In this document: positions 1-6,424 of the stretch, in pieces
How positions within the stretch are numbered: position 1 is the stretch's first letter
Layout of the letters: every line of letters starts with the position of its first letter
NCBI GenBank assembly: GCA_004552725.1
Contig: SFNM01000091.1
Location: forward strand, 1 to 7,153
Direction: 5' to 3'
DNA: 7,153 bases
From: Bacteroidales bacterium
GTDB taxonomy: Bacteria > Bacteroidota > Bacteroidia > Bacteroidales > Muribaculaceae
Position numbers and translations under genes: made by a program
Notes under the pieces: generated by a model
The model's input: only the letters and a program-made list of their open reading frames with translations
Told to the model about the DNA's origin: nothing
Database searches by the model: none

Positions 1-1
1 A

Positions 2-247
2 GGGACTACGCTTGTGGCGGCAGAAGAATTGGGTCGGCAGTGGATTGGTGTAGATATTGGAGCCGTTGCCATAGCAACCGTTAAAGAACGATTAGCTAAT
101 GGTAGTAAAAGATTGTCAGAACTCTCAAAAACTCAAATTAAGCAATATTCTTTATTTGATGAAGATTTCCAATTAGATGAAAATAATAATGAAGACGGTT
201 TGATTAGAGACATACAATATGATTTCTATGAGTTCTCAACCGACTAA
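2..247 (+). CDS. DNA methyltransferase, C-terminal fragment (5' end outside window)
   Basis: The frame is open from the window edge, so this is the tail of a longer gene. The first residues, GTTLVAAEELGRQWIGVDI, are the AdoMet-binding motif I end (GTTxxAA) followed by the R-x-WIGVDI strand (motif II) of N6-adenine/N4-cytosine DNA methyltransferases. The catalytic (D/N/S)PPY motif is not downstream. In the beta-type motif order it lies N-terminal to motif I, so it should be outside the window. About 50 residues follow motif II, ending in an acidic tail rich in D, E and N. The enzyme would methylate DNA bases using S-adenosylmethionine, either in a restriction-modification system or as a solitary mobile-element methylase. 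No nuclease is visible. The valine codon at 14-16 is GTG but lies inside motif I, so it is not a start. Family assignment is confident; target specificity cannot be read. Confidence 0.85.
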   Translation, partial: GTTLVAAEELGRQWIGVDIGAVAIATVKERLANGSKRLSELSKTQIKQYSLFDEDFQLDENNNEDGLIRDIQYDFYEFSTD

Positions 248-267
248 TACGTATGCGCGAGAAATGA

Positions 268-411
268 ATGGCCTTCAATAACAACGAGGACGATATGATC
301 AATGAGCATTTACATATTATTCGCCTCGTTTATCCTGACTCCCTCGCCAAACAGGCTTTTAATATCAACTTTAATTACATTGAGCCCTGGCCCAATAACT
401 TCTATAAATGA
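268..411 (+). CDS. small hypothetical protein (47 aa)
   Basis: I do not recognise this protein. It begins MAFNNNEDDMINEHLHIIRL and ends in an aromatic, asparagine-rich stretch (FNINFNYIEPWPNNFYK). It has no signal peptide or membrane segment. The start is the only in-frame choice, because a TGA stop at 265-267 directly precedes the ATG. The gene lies 20 bp after the methyltransferase stop. Its own stop overlaps the next start (ATG at 408) in an ATGA arrangement, which suggests a co-transcribed and possibly translationally coupled group. The composition looks protein-like rather than random, and it is more believable than the overlapping open frame beginning at 302. It could be a small accessory protein of the methyltransferase locus or a remnant of a larger gene. 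Confidence 0.45.
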   Translation: MAFNNNEDDMINEHLHIIRLVYPDSLAKQAFNINFNYIEPWPNNFYK

Positions 412-639
412 AAACACTTCGTTTACTCCCGATACTGGTTCTTTTTATTACAGCAATAAGTTGCTCACAAAAGAAACAAAAGCAAGATTCGGTTACAGAC
501 CATCTTGCAAGCGTTGCGATGGGAGCGGATACGAATCCTCAATGTGTACTCATTGTGACCTTTACAACCACCACGATGTAACACCTGTAATGGCAATGGC
601 CGAGTGAGGCGGACTCGTCAAGTTCCGTATTACGAATAA
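408..639 (+). pseudogene. small lipoprotein with CxxCxGxG repeats, apparently frameshifted twice
   Basis: The ATG at 408 opens a clear lipoprotein signal peptide: a K/R-containing start, a hydrophobic core (LLPILVLFITA) and lipobox AISC with the acylated cysteine at residue 19. The following stretch is Lys/Gln-rich. In this frame the protein stops at 579-581 after 57 residues, and its end (TFTTTTM) looks out of frame. DnaJ-like zinc-binding repeats continue in other frames. CKRCDGSG (506-529) and CTHC (545-556) share one frame. CNTCNGNGRV (577-606) lies in another and runs to a TAA at 637-639. Each step moves to the -1 frame, as two single-base losses would cause. The middle CxxCxGxG unit is also incomplete. 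The intact form would be a roughly 75-residue exported lipoprotein carrying cysteine-pair repeats. Sequencing error is the main alternative to real decay. The intact 57-residue lipoprotein could also be the true product. Confidence 0.5.
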
Positions 640-645
640 ATAATT

Positions 646-720
646 ATGGCGTTCCGGCACCGCCGTCGGGCTTTGGCGGCATTGCCGTTGAGCCTCGGTC
701 TCAATCCTGACGGACTAACA
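646..720 (+). other. GC-rich patch of unknown nature between small genes
   Basis: About two thirds of the bases in roughly 646-713 are G or C, against clearly AT-rich flanks. The patch contains CCGCC and GGCGG arms around a 10-nt spacer (near 660-680) that could form a modest hairpin. A 34-codon ORF (646-750) and an open frame without a start (591-713, containing APPSGFGGIAVEPRSQS) cross it, and neither can be supported as a gene. It may be a dispersed intergenic repeat or an insertion scar. Confidence 0.25.
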
Positions 721-742
721 ATTCCTAACGCATATAAGTATT

Positions 743-895
743 ATGGATGATTACGGCGATTTAGGTTCTTATAATGGCGACGTTGAACACGATATGTGGG
801 TTGACTACGACCATTACAAGAACACCGGGGATCCGGACGTGTTCGACGAAGAAGATACTGAGTGTATTGTTGACGAACTAAATGATTGGGCCTAA
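743..895 (+). CDS. very acidic small hypothetical protein (50 aa)
   Basis: I do not recognise the family. The 50-residue product has 13 Asp and 5 Glu but only one Lys and no Arg, giving a predicted net charge near -17. It is also rich in Tyr and Trp (four Tyr, two Trp). It starts MDDYGDLGSYNGDVEHDMWV and ends VDELNDWA. There is no signal peptide or membrane segment, so it should be cytoplasmic. The ATG at 743 is the first start after an in-frame stop at 716-718. The gene ends 46 bp before the hairpin at 942-976, which would serve as its terminator. The extreme charge is compatible with a DNA-mimic or nucleic-acid-protein inhibitor role, and a methyltransferase gene lies about 500 bp upstream. 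That role is inference from charge and context only. Confidence 0.5.
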   Translation: MDDYGDLGSYNGDVEHDMWVDYDHYKNTGDPDVFDEEDTECIVDELNDWA

Positions 896-923
896 TTGTC
901 TCAATCTATGTTGAATTGTTTGG

Positions 924-939
924 ATGGCGGATACGCCAT
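924..939. repeat. small perfect hairpin next to terminator
   Basis: ATGGCG and CGCCAT pair perfectly around a GATA loop. The hairpin ends two bases before the strong terminator stem at 942, so the two form a tandem. It is either an accessory element of the bidirectional terminator or a chance hairpin. Confidence 0.4.
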
Positions 940-941
940 AA

Positions 942-976
942 ATAAAACAAGCGGCCCACGGGGCCGCTTGTTTTAT
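942..976. terminator. bidirectional intrinsic terminator between convergent transcripts
   Basis: The arms ATAAAACAAGCGGCCC and GGGCCGCTTGTTTTAT are perfect 16-bp reverse complements around an ACG loop. The GC core with A-rich and T-rich outer ends gives a U-tract in either direction. On the minus strand it starts 13 nt after the mutB stop. On the plus strand it lies 46 nt after the acidic ORF. It therefore separates the mutAB operon from the plus-strand small genes. Confidence 0.9.
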
Positions 977-989
977 GTGGAGGGATGAT

Positions 990-3131
990 TTATTCTGCTG
1001 CGTTGAGGAGTTCAATCATCTTGATGGCGGAAACGGGGATGCGGGTGCCGGGACCGAAGATAGCGGCTACGCCTGCTTTGTACAGGAAGTCGTAGTCTTG
1101 GGCGGGGATAACACCACCGGCCACTACCATGATGTCGGGGCGACCGAGTTTCTCCAATTCTGCAATCACTTGGGGCACGAGGGTCTTGTGGCCTGCCGCC
1201 AAGGAGCTGACGCCGAGGATGTGAACGTCGTTCTCAACGGCTTGGCGAGCGGCTTCTTCCGGAGTTTGGAACAACGGACCCATGTCCACGTCGAAGCCGC
1301 AGTCGGCATAACCGGTGGCAACGACTTTGGCGCCACGGTCGTGGCCGTCTTGGCCCATTTTTGCAATCATGATGCGAGGTTGACGACCTTCGCGTTTGGC
1401 GAATTCTTCGCACATTTGTTGAGCGCGAACAAATTCGGGATCGGATTTGGTTTCTGCTGAGTACACGCCTGAGATTGTTCTGATTACTGCTTTGTAACGG
1501 CCGACAACTTCTTCGCATGCGTCGGAGATTTCGCCCAGAGAAGCGCGGAGGCCGGCTGCTTTGACAGCGAGGTCGAGCAAGTTGCCTTTCTTAGTGCGAA
1601 CACATTCGGTGATGGCAGCGAGGGCTTCTTTCACCTTGGCTTCGTCGCGGTGAGCACGAAGGTCGTTGAGGCGTTCGATTTGCTCGGTGCGCACTTGAGT
1701 GTTGTCGATTTCGAGGATGTCGATGGGATCTTCGTGATCCAAACGATACTTGTTGATACCAACGATGGTTTGGCGACCGGAGTCGATGCGGGCTTGAGTG
1801 CGGGCAGCGGCTTCTTCGATACGCATCTTGGGCAGACCGGTTTCGATGGCTTTGGCCATGCCGCCGAGTTTCTCGATTTCTTGGATGTGTTCCCAAGCGC
1901 GGTGAGCGATTTCGTTGGTGAGGGCTTCTACATAGTAAGAACCGGCCCATGGGTCAACTTGTTTGGTGACCATGGTCTCTTCTTGGATGTAGATTTGGGT
2001 GTTACGGGCGATACGGGCCGAGAAGTCGGTGGGCAGAGCGATGGCTTCGTCCAGCGCGTTGGTGTGGAGCGACTGGGTGTGACCGAGAGCGGCGCCCATG
2101 GCTTCGATACATGTACGGCCAACGTTGTTGAAGGGGTCTTGTTCGGTGAGCGACCAACCTGATGTTTGAGAGTGAGTACGCAGTGCCAGCGATTTGGGGT
2201 TCTTGGGGTTGAATTGCTTAACAATCTTGGCCCAGAGCATACGAGCGGCGCGCATTTTGGCCACTTCCATGAAGAAGTTCATGCCGATAGCCCAGAAGAA
2301 CGACAGACGGGGAGCGAAAGCGTCGATGTCCATGCCTGCGTTAACACCTGCGCGGAGGTATTCCAGACCGTCAGCGAGGGTGTAAGCGAGTTCGATGTCG
2401 CAGGTTGCGCCGGCTTCTTGCATGTGGTAGCCCGAGATGGAGATGGAGTTGAACTTGGGCATATTCTGCGAGGTGTACTCGAAGATGTCGGCGATAATGC
2501 GCATGGAGAATTCAGGCGGGTAGATGTAGGTGTTGCGCACCATGAATTCTTTGAGGATGTCGTTTTGGATGGTACCGGCCATTTCTTCGAGTTTGGCACC
2601 TTGTTCCAGACCGGCGTTGATGTAGAAGGCGAGCACGGGGAGCACGGCGCCGTTCATGGTCATCGACACGGACATTTTGTTCAAGGGGATACCGTCGAAG
2701 AGCACTTTCATGTCTTCGAGAGAGCAGATTGATACACCTGCTTTACCTACGTCGCCCACTACGCGGGGGTGGTCAGCATCATAGCCGCGGTGTGTGGCAA
2801 GGTCGAAAGCCACGGAGAGGCCTTTTTGACCGGCTGCAAGGTTGCGGCGGTAGAAGGCATTGGATTCGGCGGCGGTGGAGAAGCCGGCATATTGACGGAT
2901 GGTCCAAGGACGCAAGGGGTACATTGCGCTGTACGGGCCACGCAAGAAGGGAGGAATACCGGATACGTAGTTGAGGTGTTCGAGGCCTTCGAGGTCGTGC
3001 TTAGTGTAGATGGGTTTTACGGGAATGAGTTCGGGGGTGAGCCAGTCTTGCTCGGGGTTGGCAGCCACGGCACAGTGCTGAGCGCCGAAAGAATCTTTAG
3101 TGATATCGATATGTGAAAAATCGGGTCTCAT
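990..3131 (-). CDS. mutB: methylmalonyl-CoA mutase large (catalytic, B12-binding) subunit
   Basis: This 713-residue protein is full length for the catalytic subunit. It uses adenosylcobalamin radical chemistry to interconvert succinyl-CoA and (R)-methylmalonyl-CoA in the cytoplasm. The N-terminal TIM-barrel domain (about 60-400) holds the substrate-site residues expected from Propionibacterium MutB: Tyr81 in RQYAGF, Arg199 in MVRNTY and His236 in GYHMQEAG. These match Tyr89, Arg207 and His244 at a constant offset of 8. A linker (about 400-580) leads to the C-terminal B12 domain (about 583-713). There, GQDGHDRG supplies the base-off ligand His597 in the DxHxxG motif, and VVAGG (669-673) is the second cofactor loop. 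The gene follows mutA by 21 bp and ends at the hairpin 942-976. In Bacteroidales the enzyme usually works toward propionate. No epimerase or MeaB-type G-protein chaperone gene is within the window. Confidence 0.97.
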   Translation of the reverse strand: MRPDFSHIDITKDSFGAQHCAVAANPEQDWLTPELIPVKPIYTKHDLEGLEHLNYVSGIPPFLRGPYSAMYPLRPWTIRQYAGFSTAAESNAFYRRNLAAGQKGLSVAFDLATHRGYDADHPRVVGDVGKAGVSICSLEDMKVLFDGIPLNKMSVSMTMNGAVLPVLAFYINAGLEQGAKLEEMAGTIQNDILKEFMVRNTYIYPPEFSMRIIADIFEYTSQNMPKFNSISISGYHMQEAGATCDIELAYTLADGLEYLRAGVNAGMDIDAFAPRLSFFWAIGMNFFMEVAKMRAARMLWAKIVKQFNPKNPKSLALRTHSQTSGWSLTEQDPFNNVGRTCIEAMGAALGHTQSLHTNALDEAIALPTDFSARIARNTQIYIQEETMVTKQVDPWAGSYYVEALTNEIAHRAWEHIQEIEKLGGMAKAIETGLPKMRIEEAAARTQARIDSGRQTIVGINKYRLDHEDPIDILEIDNTQVRTEQIERLNDLRAHRDEAKVKEALAAITECVRTKKGNLLDLAVKAAGLRASLGEISDACEEVVGRYKAVIRTISGVYSAETKSDPEFVRAQQMCEEFAKREGRQPRIMIAKMGQDGHDRGAKVVATGYADCGFDVDMGPLFQTPEEAARQAVENDVHILGVSSLAAGHKTLVPQVIAELEKLGRPDIMVVAGGVIPAQDYDFLYKAGVAAIFGPGTRIPVSAIKMIELLNAAE

Positions 3132-3152
3132 AACTTTTTGTTTACCGGGTTA

Positions 3153-5000
3153 TTATTTAAGAAGACGGGCATTGAAGTCGCGAAGAGTTTCGAGCACGTT
3201 GCAGCGCACGTGAACGAAGTCGTTGATACCTACGGCGCGGAGGTCGTCGGAGCAAGCGGGAGCGCCGGCCACAACGAATTGAGCGCGACCATTGAGGTAT
3301 TTAAATGCTTCAGGTGCGAGGGTGGCGTATTCGTCGTCGGAGGAGCAGAGCACGATTACGTCGGCTTGTTTTTCCAAAGCGGCGTCGATGCCTTGTTCCA
3401 CGGTTTCGAAGCCGAGGTTATCAATGATTTCATAACCGGCGCAACCGAAGAAGTTGGTGGAGAATTGAGCGCGAGCGAGACGCATAGCGAGGTTACCGAT
3501 TGTGAGCATAAACACTTTGGGGCGTTTAGTAGCGGCTTCGGTGGCTAAGCGGAGTTCTTCGAAATCGCTGGCAGCACGTTTGCCACAAAGGGCACGTTCA
3601 TTGTCGACGGTGCAACCGCAGTGGCAAGCACATTCTTGCTGTTGGAGTTTTTGAGCGGCGAATTCGTTGATGTTGGGGTATTGGTTGGTGCCGAGGAGCA
3701 CTTCTTTACGACGAGCCACATCGGTGTGGTGCTTTTTGCAACTTTCGTTCACTGCGTCTTGCACTTTGTGAGCATCGACAGCAGCGAAGAAACCACCGTT
3801 GGCTTCCACGTCGAGGAAGAGTTTCCACGCTTCTTTAGCGATGGCCACGGTGAGGGTTTCTACATAGTATGAGCCGCCGGCGGGGTCAACGACTTTGTCG
3901 AGGTGGCTTTCTTCCTTGAGGAGGAATTGTTGGTTGCGAGCGATGCGTTCGGAGAATGCATCGGGACGTTGGAAGGGAACGTCGAAGGGAGTGGTGGTGA
4001 TGGAGTCAACACCGGCCAATGCAGCCGACATGGTTTCGGTTTGGCTACGGAGCAAGTTCACGTGAGCATCGAACACGGTTTGGTTGAAACGCGAGGTTGA
4101 AGCGTGCACGTGCATCTTGGCGCTACAGGGACATTCTGGTTTGTATTGAGCCACGATTTGAGCCCAGAGCATGCGAGCGGCGCGGAATTTGGCGATTTCC
4201 ATGAAGTAGTTGGAGGAAATGCCCATATTGAATTTGATGCGATGAGCCACTTGGTCAACGGTGAGGCCGGCATCGGTGAGTTGCGACAGCCAATCGGCAC
4301 CCCAAGCGAGAGCATAACCGAGTTCTTGGTAGATGTAAGCACCGCTGTCGGCTAAGAGTACGGAGTCAACGGCGAAGAGTTTGAGCCCTTTGACGTCGGC
4401 GGCTGCTTCTACTAGTGCTTTGGAGGTTTCAACCACGGCTTTGAGGTCGCAGTCTTTGCCTTTGCGGAATACGCCGCGCAGGGGGTCGTAGTCGATAGCG
4501 CCCCGGAAAGTGTCGGCAGCGCCGGCGGCTTTTACTACTTCAACCAAGGCTTTGGTGAGTTCAACTGCTTTGCAACGGCAGGTATGGAAGTTGATTTCCA
4601 CTTTAGTGAGGTCGATGCCTTTCAGAAGAACATTGAGCACTTCAACCGAGGGTTCTTCCACGTGGAAACCGAGAGAAGTAACACCTTTGGTGAGCACTTC
4701 GCAAGCGGTAGCGTTAGCAGCGGCGGGGTCAGTGTCGAGGATTTCTTGACGGGTGAGCCAGTCGTTGTCGGTGCGTGTGCCGCGAACGAAGGGGAATTCG
4801 CCGGGGAGCGAGTCGGTAGTTTTTAAATCTGCGATGTCTTCGGCGCGATAGATGGGCTGCACGTTGAAGCCTTCGTTGGTGCGCCAAACGAGTTTCTTCT
4901 CGAAGTCGGCGCCTTTAAGATCGGCTTCGACTTTGGCGCGCCATTCTTCGTAGGTCACGCCCGGAAACTGTTCGAACAATTTTTCAGGTTTTTCTGCCAT
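3153..5000 (-). CDS. mutA: methylmalonyl-CoA mutase small (non-catalytic) subunit
   Basis: This 615-residue partner of MutB is of usual family length. It opens LFEQFPGVTYEEWRAKVEADLKG, with the KLVWRTNEGFNVQPIYRAED strand and the FPFVRGT linker typical of the family. A TIM-barrel-like domain (about 70-400) shares segments with MutB, such as FRAARMLWAQIVAQ (272-285) and VDPAGGSYYVETL (371-383). The C-terminal B12-like fold (about 494-615) has lost the ligand motif. Where MutB has DGHDRG, this protein reads IGNLAMRLARA, so it should not bind cobalamin and acts as a structural subunit. Residues 457-472 hold an unusual cysteine cluster (C457, C459, C461, C463, C472), and the protein has 16 Cys in all. 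It is first in the mutAB operon. The promoter lies at 5095-5126. No Shine-Dalgarno is seen; the start is preceded by AAAAGTT, as in mutB. Confidence 0.96.
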   Translation of the reverse strand: MAEKPEKLFEQFPGVTYEEWRAKVEADLKGADFEKKLVWRTNEGFNVQPIYRAEDIADLKTTDSLPGEFPFVRGTRTDNDWLTRQEILDTDPAAANATACEVLTKGVTSLGFHVEEPSVEVLNVLLKGIDLTKVEINFHTCRCKAVELTKALVEVVKAAGAADTFRGAIDYDPLRGVFRKGKDCDLKAVVETSKALVEAAADVKGLKLFAVDSVLLADSGAYIYQELGYALAWGADWLSQLTDAGLTVDQVAHRIKFNMGISSNYFMEIAKFRAARMLWAQIVAQYKPECPCSAKMHVHASTSRFNQTVFDAHVNLLRSQTETMSAALAGVDSITTTPFDVPFQRPDAFSERIARNQQFLLKEESHLDKVVDPAGGSYYVETLTVAIAKEAWKLFLDVEANGGFFAAVDAHKVQDAVNESCKKHHTDVARRKEVLLGTNQYPNINEFAAQKLQQQECACHCGCTVDNERALCGKRAASDFEELRLATEAATKRPKVFMLTIGNLAMRLARAQFSTNFFGCAGYEIIDNLGFETVEQGIDAALEKQADVIVLCSSDDEYATLAPEAFKYLNGRAQFVVAGAPACSDDLRAVGINDFVHVRCNVLETLRDFNARLLK

Positions 5001-5070
5001 AACTTTTGAATAGTTATCTATGATTTAGGGATATTTATTTTGCTAAATATTTTCTAAAGATAATAAGGTA

Positions 5071-5085
5071 AGGCATAGGATGCCT
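5071..5085 (-). promoter_or_regulatory. hairpin at the 5' end of the mutA leader
   Basis: AGGCAT and ATGCCT form a 6-bp stem with a 3-nt loop. If transcription starts a few bases after the -7 box (about 5088-5090), this hairpin lies within the first 20 nt of the roughly 90-nt leader. It might protect the 5' end of the mRNA. It is too small to claim as a riboswitch, and no B12-box-like sequence is recognisable. Confidence 0.3.
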
Positions 5086-5094
5086 ATTTGGGGG

Positions 5095-5126
5095 CAAAGT
5101 TAGTAAATTTTTATAATTAAAGCAAA
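5095..5126 (-). promoter_or_regulatory. mutAB promoter, Bacteroidetes primary-sigma type
   Basis: On the minus strand TTTG (5126-5123) is followed after exactly 20 bp by TAACTTTG (5102-5095). This matches the Bacteroidetes consensus of a -33 TTTG and a -7 TAnnTTTG separated by 19-21 bp. The predicted start of transcription is near 5088-5090, giving a leader of about 90 nt before the mutA ATG. It lies between mutA and the terminator of the upstream operon, as a dedicated mutAB promoter should. Confidence 0.8.
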
Positions 5127-5131
5127 AAAGA

Positions 5132-5162
5132 AGCGAAAAATGCGCAGAAAAATAGCGAAAAA
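5132..5162. repeat. two AGCGAAAAA direct repeats upstream of the mutAB promoter
   Basis: AGCGAAAAA occurs at 5132-5140 and 5154-5162, 22 bp apart start to start (about two helical turns). Both lie just upstream of the -33 box of the mutAB promoter, in an A-rich tract. The position suits a DNA-bending or UP-like element or tandem activator sites. Low-complexity A-richness may explain it by chance. Confidence 0.3.
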
Positions 5163-5212
5163 AACGTTTACAAGGTATAAAAATGTAGAATTTTGGTCAA
5201 AAGCGAGAATAA

Positions 5213-5255
5213 ACAACGTGGTGCACCGGTTTTAGAGTCCGGTGCAGCACGTTGT
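5213..5255 (-). terminator. intrinsic terminator of the sigma operon
   Basis: On the plus strand the arms ACAACGTGGTGCACCGG and CCGGTGCAGCACGTTGT pair over 17 bp with a single mismatch around a 9-nt loop. Read on the minus strand, the hairpin begins 27 nt after the DUF4252-like stop and is followed by TTTATT. It insulates the mutAB promoter from the regulatory operon upstream. Confidence 0.85.
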
Positions 5256-5282
5256 AGGAGTGAGGAAATTGAGTGTGTTGGC

Positions 5283-5783
5283 TTAGTGGTTGTTGTCGCT
5301 ATCATCGCCACCACCGGTGAGGGCGGTGTTGGATATTTTGCCTTCGATAAGCACAAGGTTGAAATCGGAATCGTCGTAGTTGAGCACGACTATCTTGGAG
5401 AATGACATATATGTGGAGTCGGAGGGCTGGACGTAGATGGTGTTGCGTTCGCCATCGCTTCGTTGGTCCACCACCACTTCCAAGTTCTGGCCATTCAAAA
5501 TCTGTTGCGACCTCGACTGAAGAGTTGACAGAGTGGAACTTTGCGTGCCATCGTAAGTAATGACTTCGATTGAACTGACGTTTCGGATGTCAAAGTCCAC
5601 TTGGTTGGACACGTTCGACACAATATTCTCACCGGCCAACATCATTACCGAGCGGCCAATGTAAACGCTTTCCACACCGGGCATATCGGCCAACTCTTTG
5701 AAGACGCGCACCTGCGAGCAGGCGGTAAGGGAGGTGAGCATAACGCCGGCGATTAATTTAATGCGAAGAATTGAATTTTTCAT
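5283..5783 (-). CDS. DUF4252-like lipoprotein
   Basis: The 166-residue product starts with a lipoprotein signal peptide: K2, R7 and K9, a hydrophobic core, then lipobox LTAC with Cys22. Residues after Cys22 (SQVR) lack the acidic export signal known for surface lipoproteins of this phylum, so a periplasm-facing anchor is likely. The mature part has the layout I associate with DUF4252: an F-x-x-L-A-x-x-PGVESVYIG opening (about 28-43), then alternating strands, and a closing I-V-V-L-N-Y-D-D-x-D-F-N-L-V-L-I-E-G-K-I-S segment (about 131-151). The C-terminus is a short Gly/Asp-rich tail. No catalytic residues are recognisable. Its start overlaps the preceding stop by ATGA, and it is the third gene of the sigma operon. 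Families of this kind commonly sit beside ECF sigma genes in Bacteroidales, so a signal-input or target role is likely but unproven. Confidence 0.8.
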   Translation of the reverse strand: MKNSILRIKLIAGVMLTSLTACSQVRVFKELADMPGVESVYIGRSVMMLAGENIVSNVSNQVDFDIRNVSSIEVITYDGTQSSTLSTLQSRSQQILNGQNLEVVVDQRSDGERNTIYVQPSDSTYMSFSKIVVLNYDDSDFNLVLIEGKISNTALTGGGDDSDNNH

Positions 5784-6424
5784 TGTTGTATAGAGTTAAG
5801 CGAGTTGTTAATTGAATTAAGGGCGGGGTCAATGGCCTCGGGCGATTGCGTGGCCCGGGCTATAGTGTTGCGCGCCCGTTGGAGTGTCGAAGCCAGTATT
5901 TGAGCGGCCTCTTCAGGGTCGGTGACCACGCGTGTGCGCGAGGTGGGTGTAGTCGGTCGCGGTTGGTATTTTTGCACCGCCGGTTCGGACTGCTGCTCGG
6001 GCTGTTGCGGCTCCTGGGCTGGTTGCGGCTGGATAGTTGCGACGGTGTCGGCCTTGGCGATGAGCGAAGTGTCGGCAACGGCGTCGCTATTGGGTTGGAA
6101 GAGCCACAGCGAGGCGATGGCGAATACAGCCACGGCGGATGCGGCCACATGCCACAGGCGGATGCGTCGCCACATAGTGCGTCGCGGACTGCCGCAAGTG
6201 GCTGCGAGGATGCGTTGCTCCATATCGTCCGGCTCTTCGATGGAGGCGGCCTCGGCCATGGCGAGAATGATGGCGCGATCGGCCTCAAACTCGGCATCGA
6301 CCTGCGGGTGCGTGCTGAAGTAATCTGTCAAAGCCTCAATCACCTCGGGCGTGGCCGTGGCGGCATAGAATTGCTCCAAAGCCTGTCGAAGTTGGGCTGT
6401 CGATGTAATGGTGAGCTTGTTCAT
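5780..6424 (-). CDS. single-pass membrane protein, probable anti-sigma factor
   Basis: The 214-residue product has three parts. Residues 1-88 are a helical cytoplasmic domain, including ALEQFYAATATPEVIEALTDYF and an acidic EADRAIILAMAEAA helix. This is followed by an arginine-rich membrane-proximal stretch (RRTMWRRIR) consistent with a cytoplasmic N-terminus. Residues 91-109 form one transmembrane helix. Residues 110-214 are periplasmic, with a Pro/Gln-rich linker (about 132-160), a helix near 170-193 and a Ser/Asn-rich end. The topology and its place directly after the sigma gene, with an ATGA overlap, suggest an anti-sigma factor that holds the sigma at the membrane. The zinc-binding HxxxCxxC motif of ZAS anti-sigmas is absent, so binding would be of another type. 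It ends in a second ATGA overlap with the lipoprotein gene. The role is inferred from context. Confidence 0.75.
   Translation of the reverse strand: MNKLTITSTAQLRQALEQFYAATATPEVIEALTDYFSTHPQVDAEFEADRAIILAMAEAASIEEPDDMEQRILAATCGSPRRTMWRRIRLWHVAASAVAVFAIASLWLFQPNSDAVADTSLIAKADTVATIQPQPAQEPQQPEQQSEPAVQKYQPRPTTPTSRTRVVTDPEEAAQILASTLQRARNTIARATQSPEAIDPALNSINNSLNSIQQ

Noticed and set aside
302..607. 101-codon open frame on the plus strand
   Set aside because: Its N-terminal half overlaps the better 47-residue ORF and the lipoprotein signal peptide in other frames and reads as low-quality sequence. Only its end (the CKRC and CTHC motifs) looks real, and that is treated as part of the broken lipoprotein.
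646..750. 34-codon ORF with an Arg/Ala/Leu-rich start
   Set aside because: Its composition follows from the GC-rich patch, it runs 8 bp into the acidic gene, and there is no recognisable domain or start signal.
1650..2732. Long open frames on the plus strand opposite mutB (for example 1650-2162 and 2166-2732)
   Set aside because: They are mirror frames created by mutB codon use. mutB is full length and conserved, and these have no recognisable domain.
5226..5242. GTTTTAGAG in the terminator loop, resembling the start of a Cas9-type CRISPR repeat
   Set aside because: It occurs once, inside a terminator hairpin, with no spaced repeats and no cas genes.
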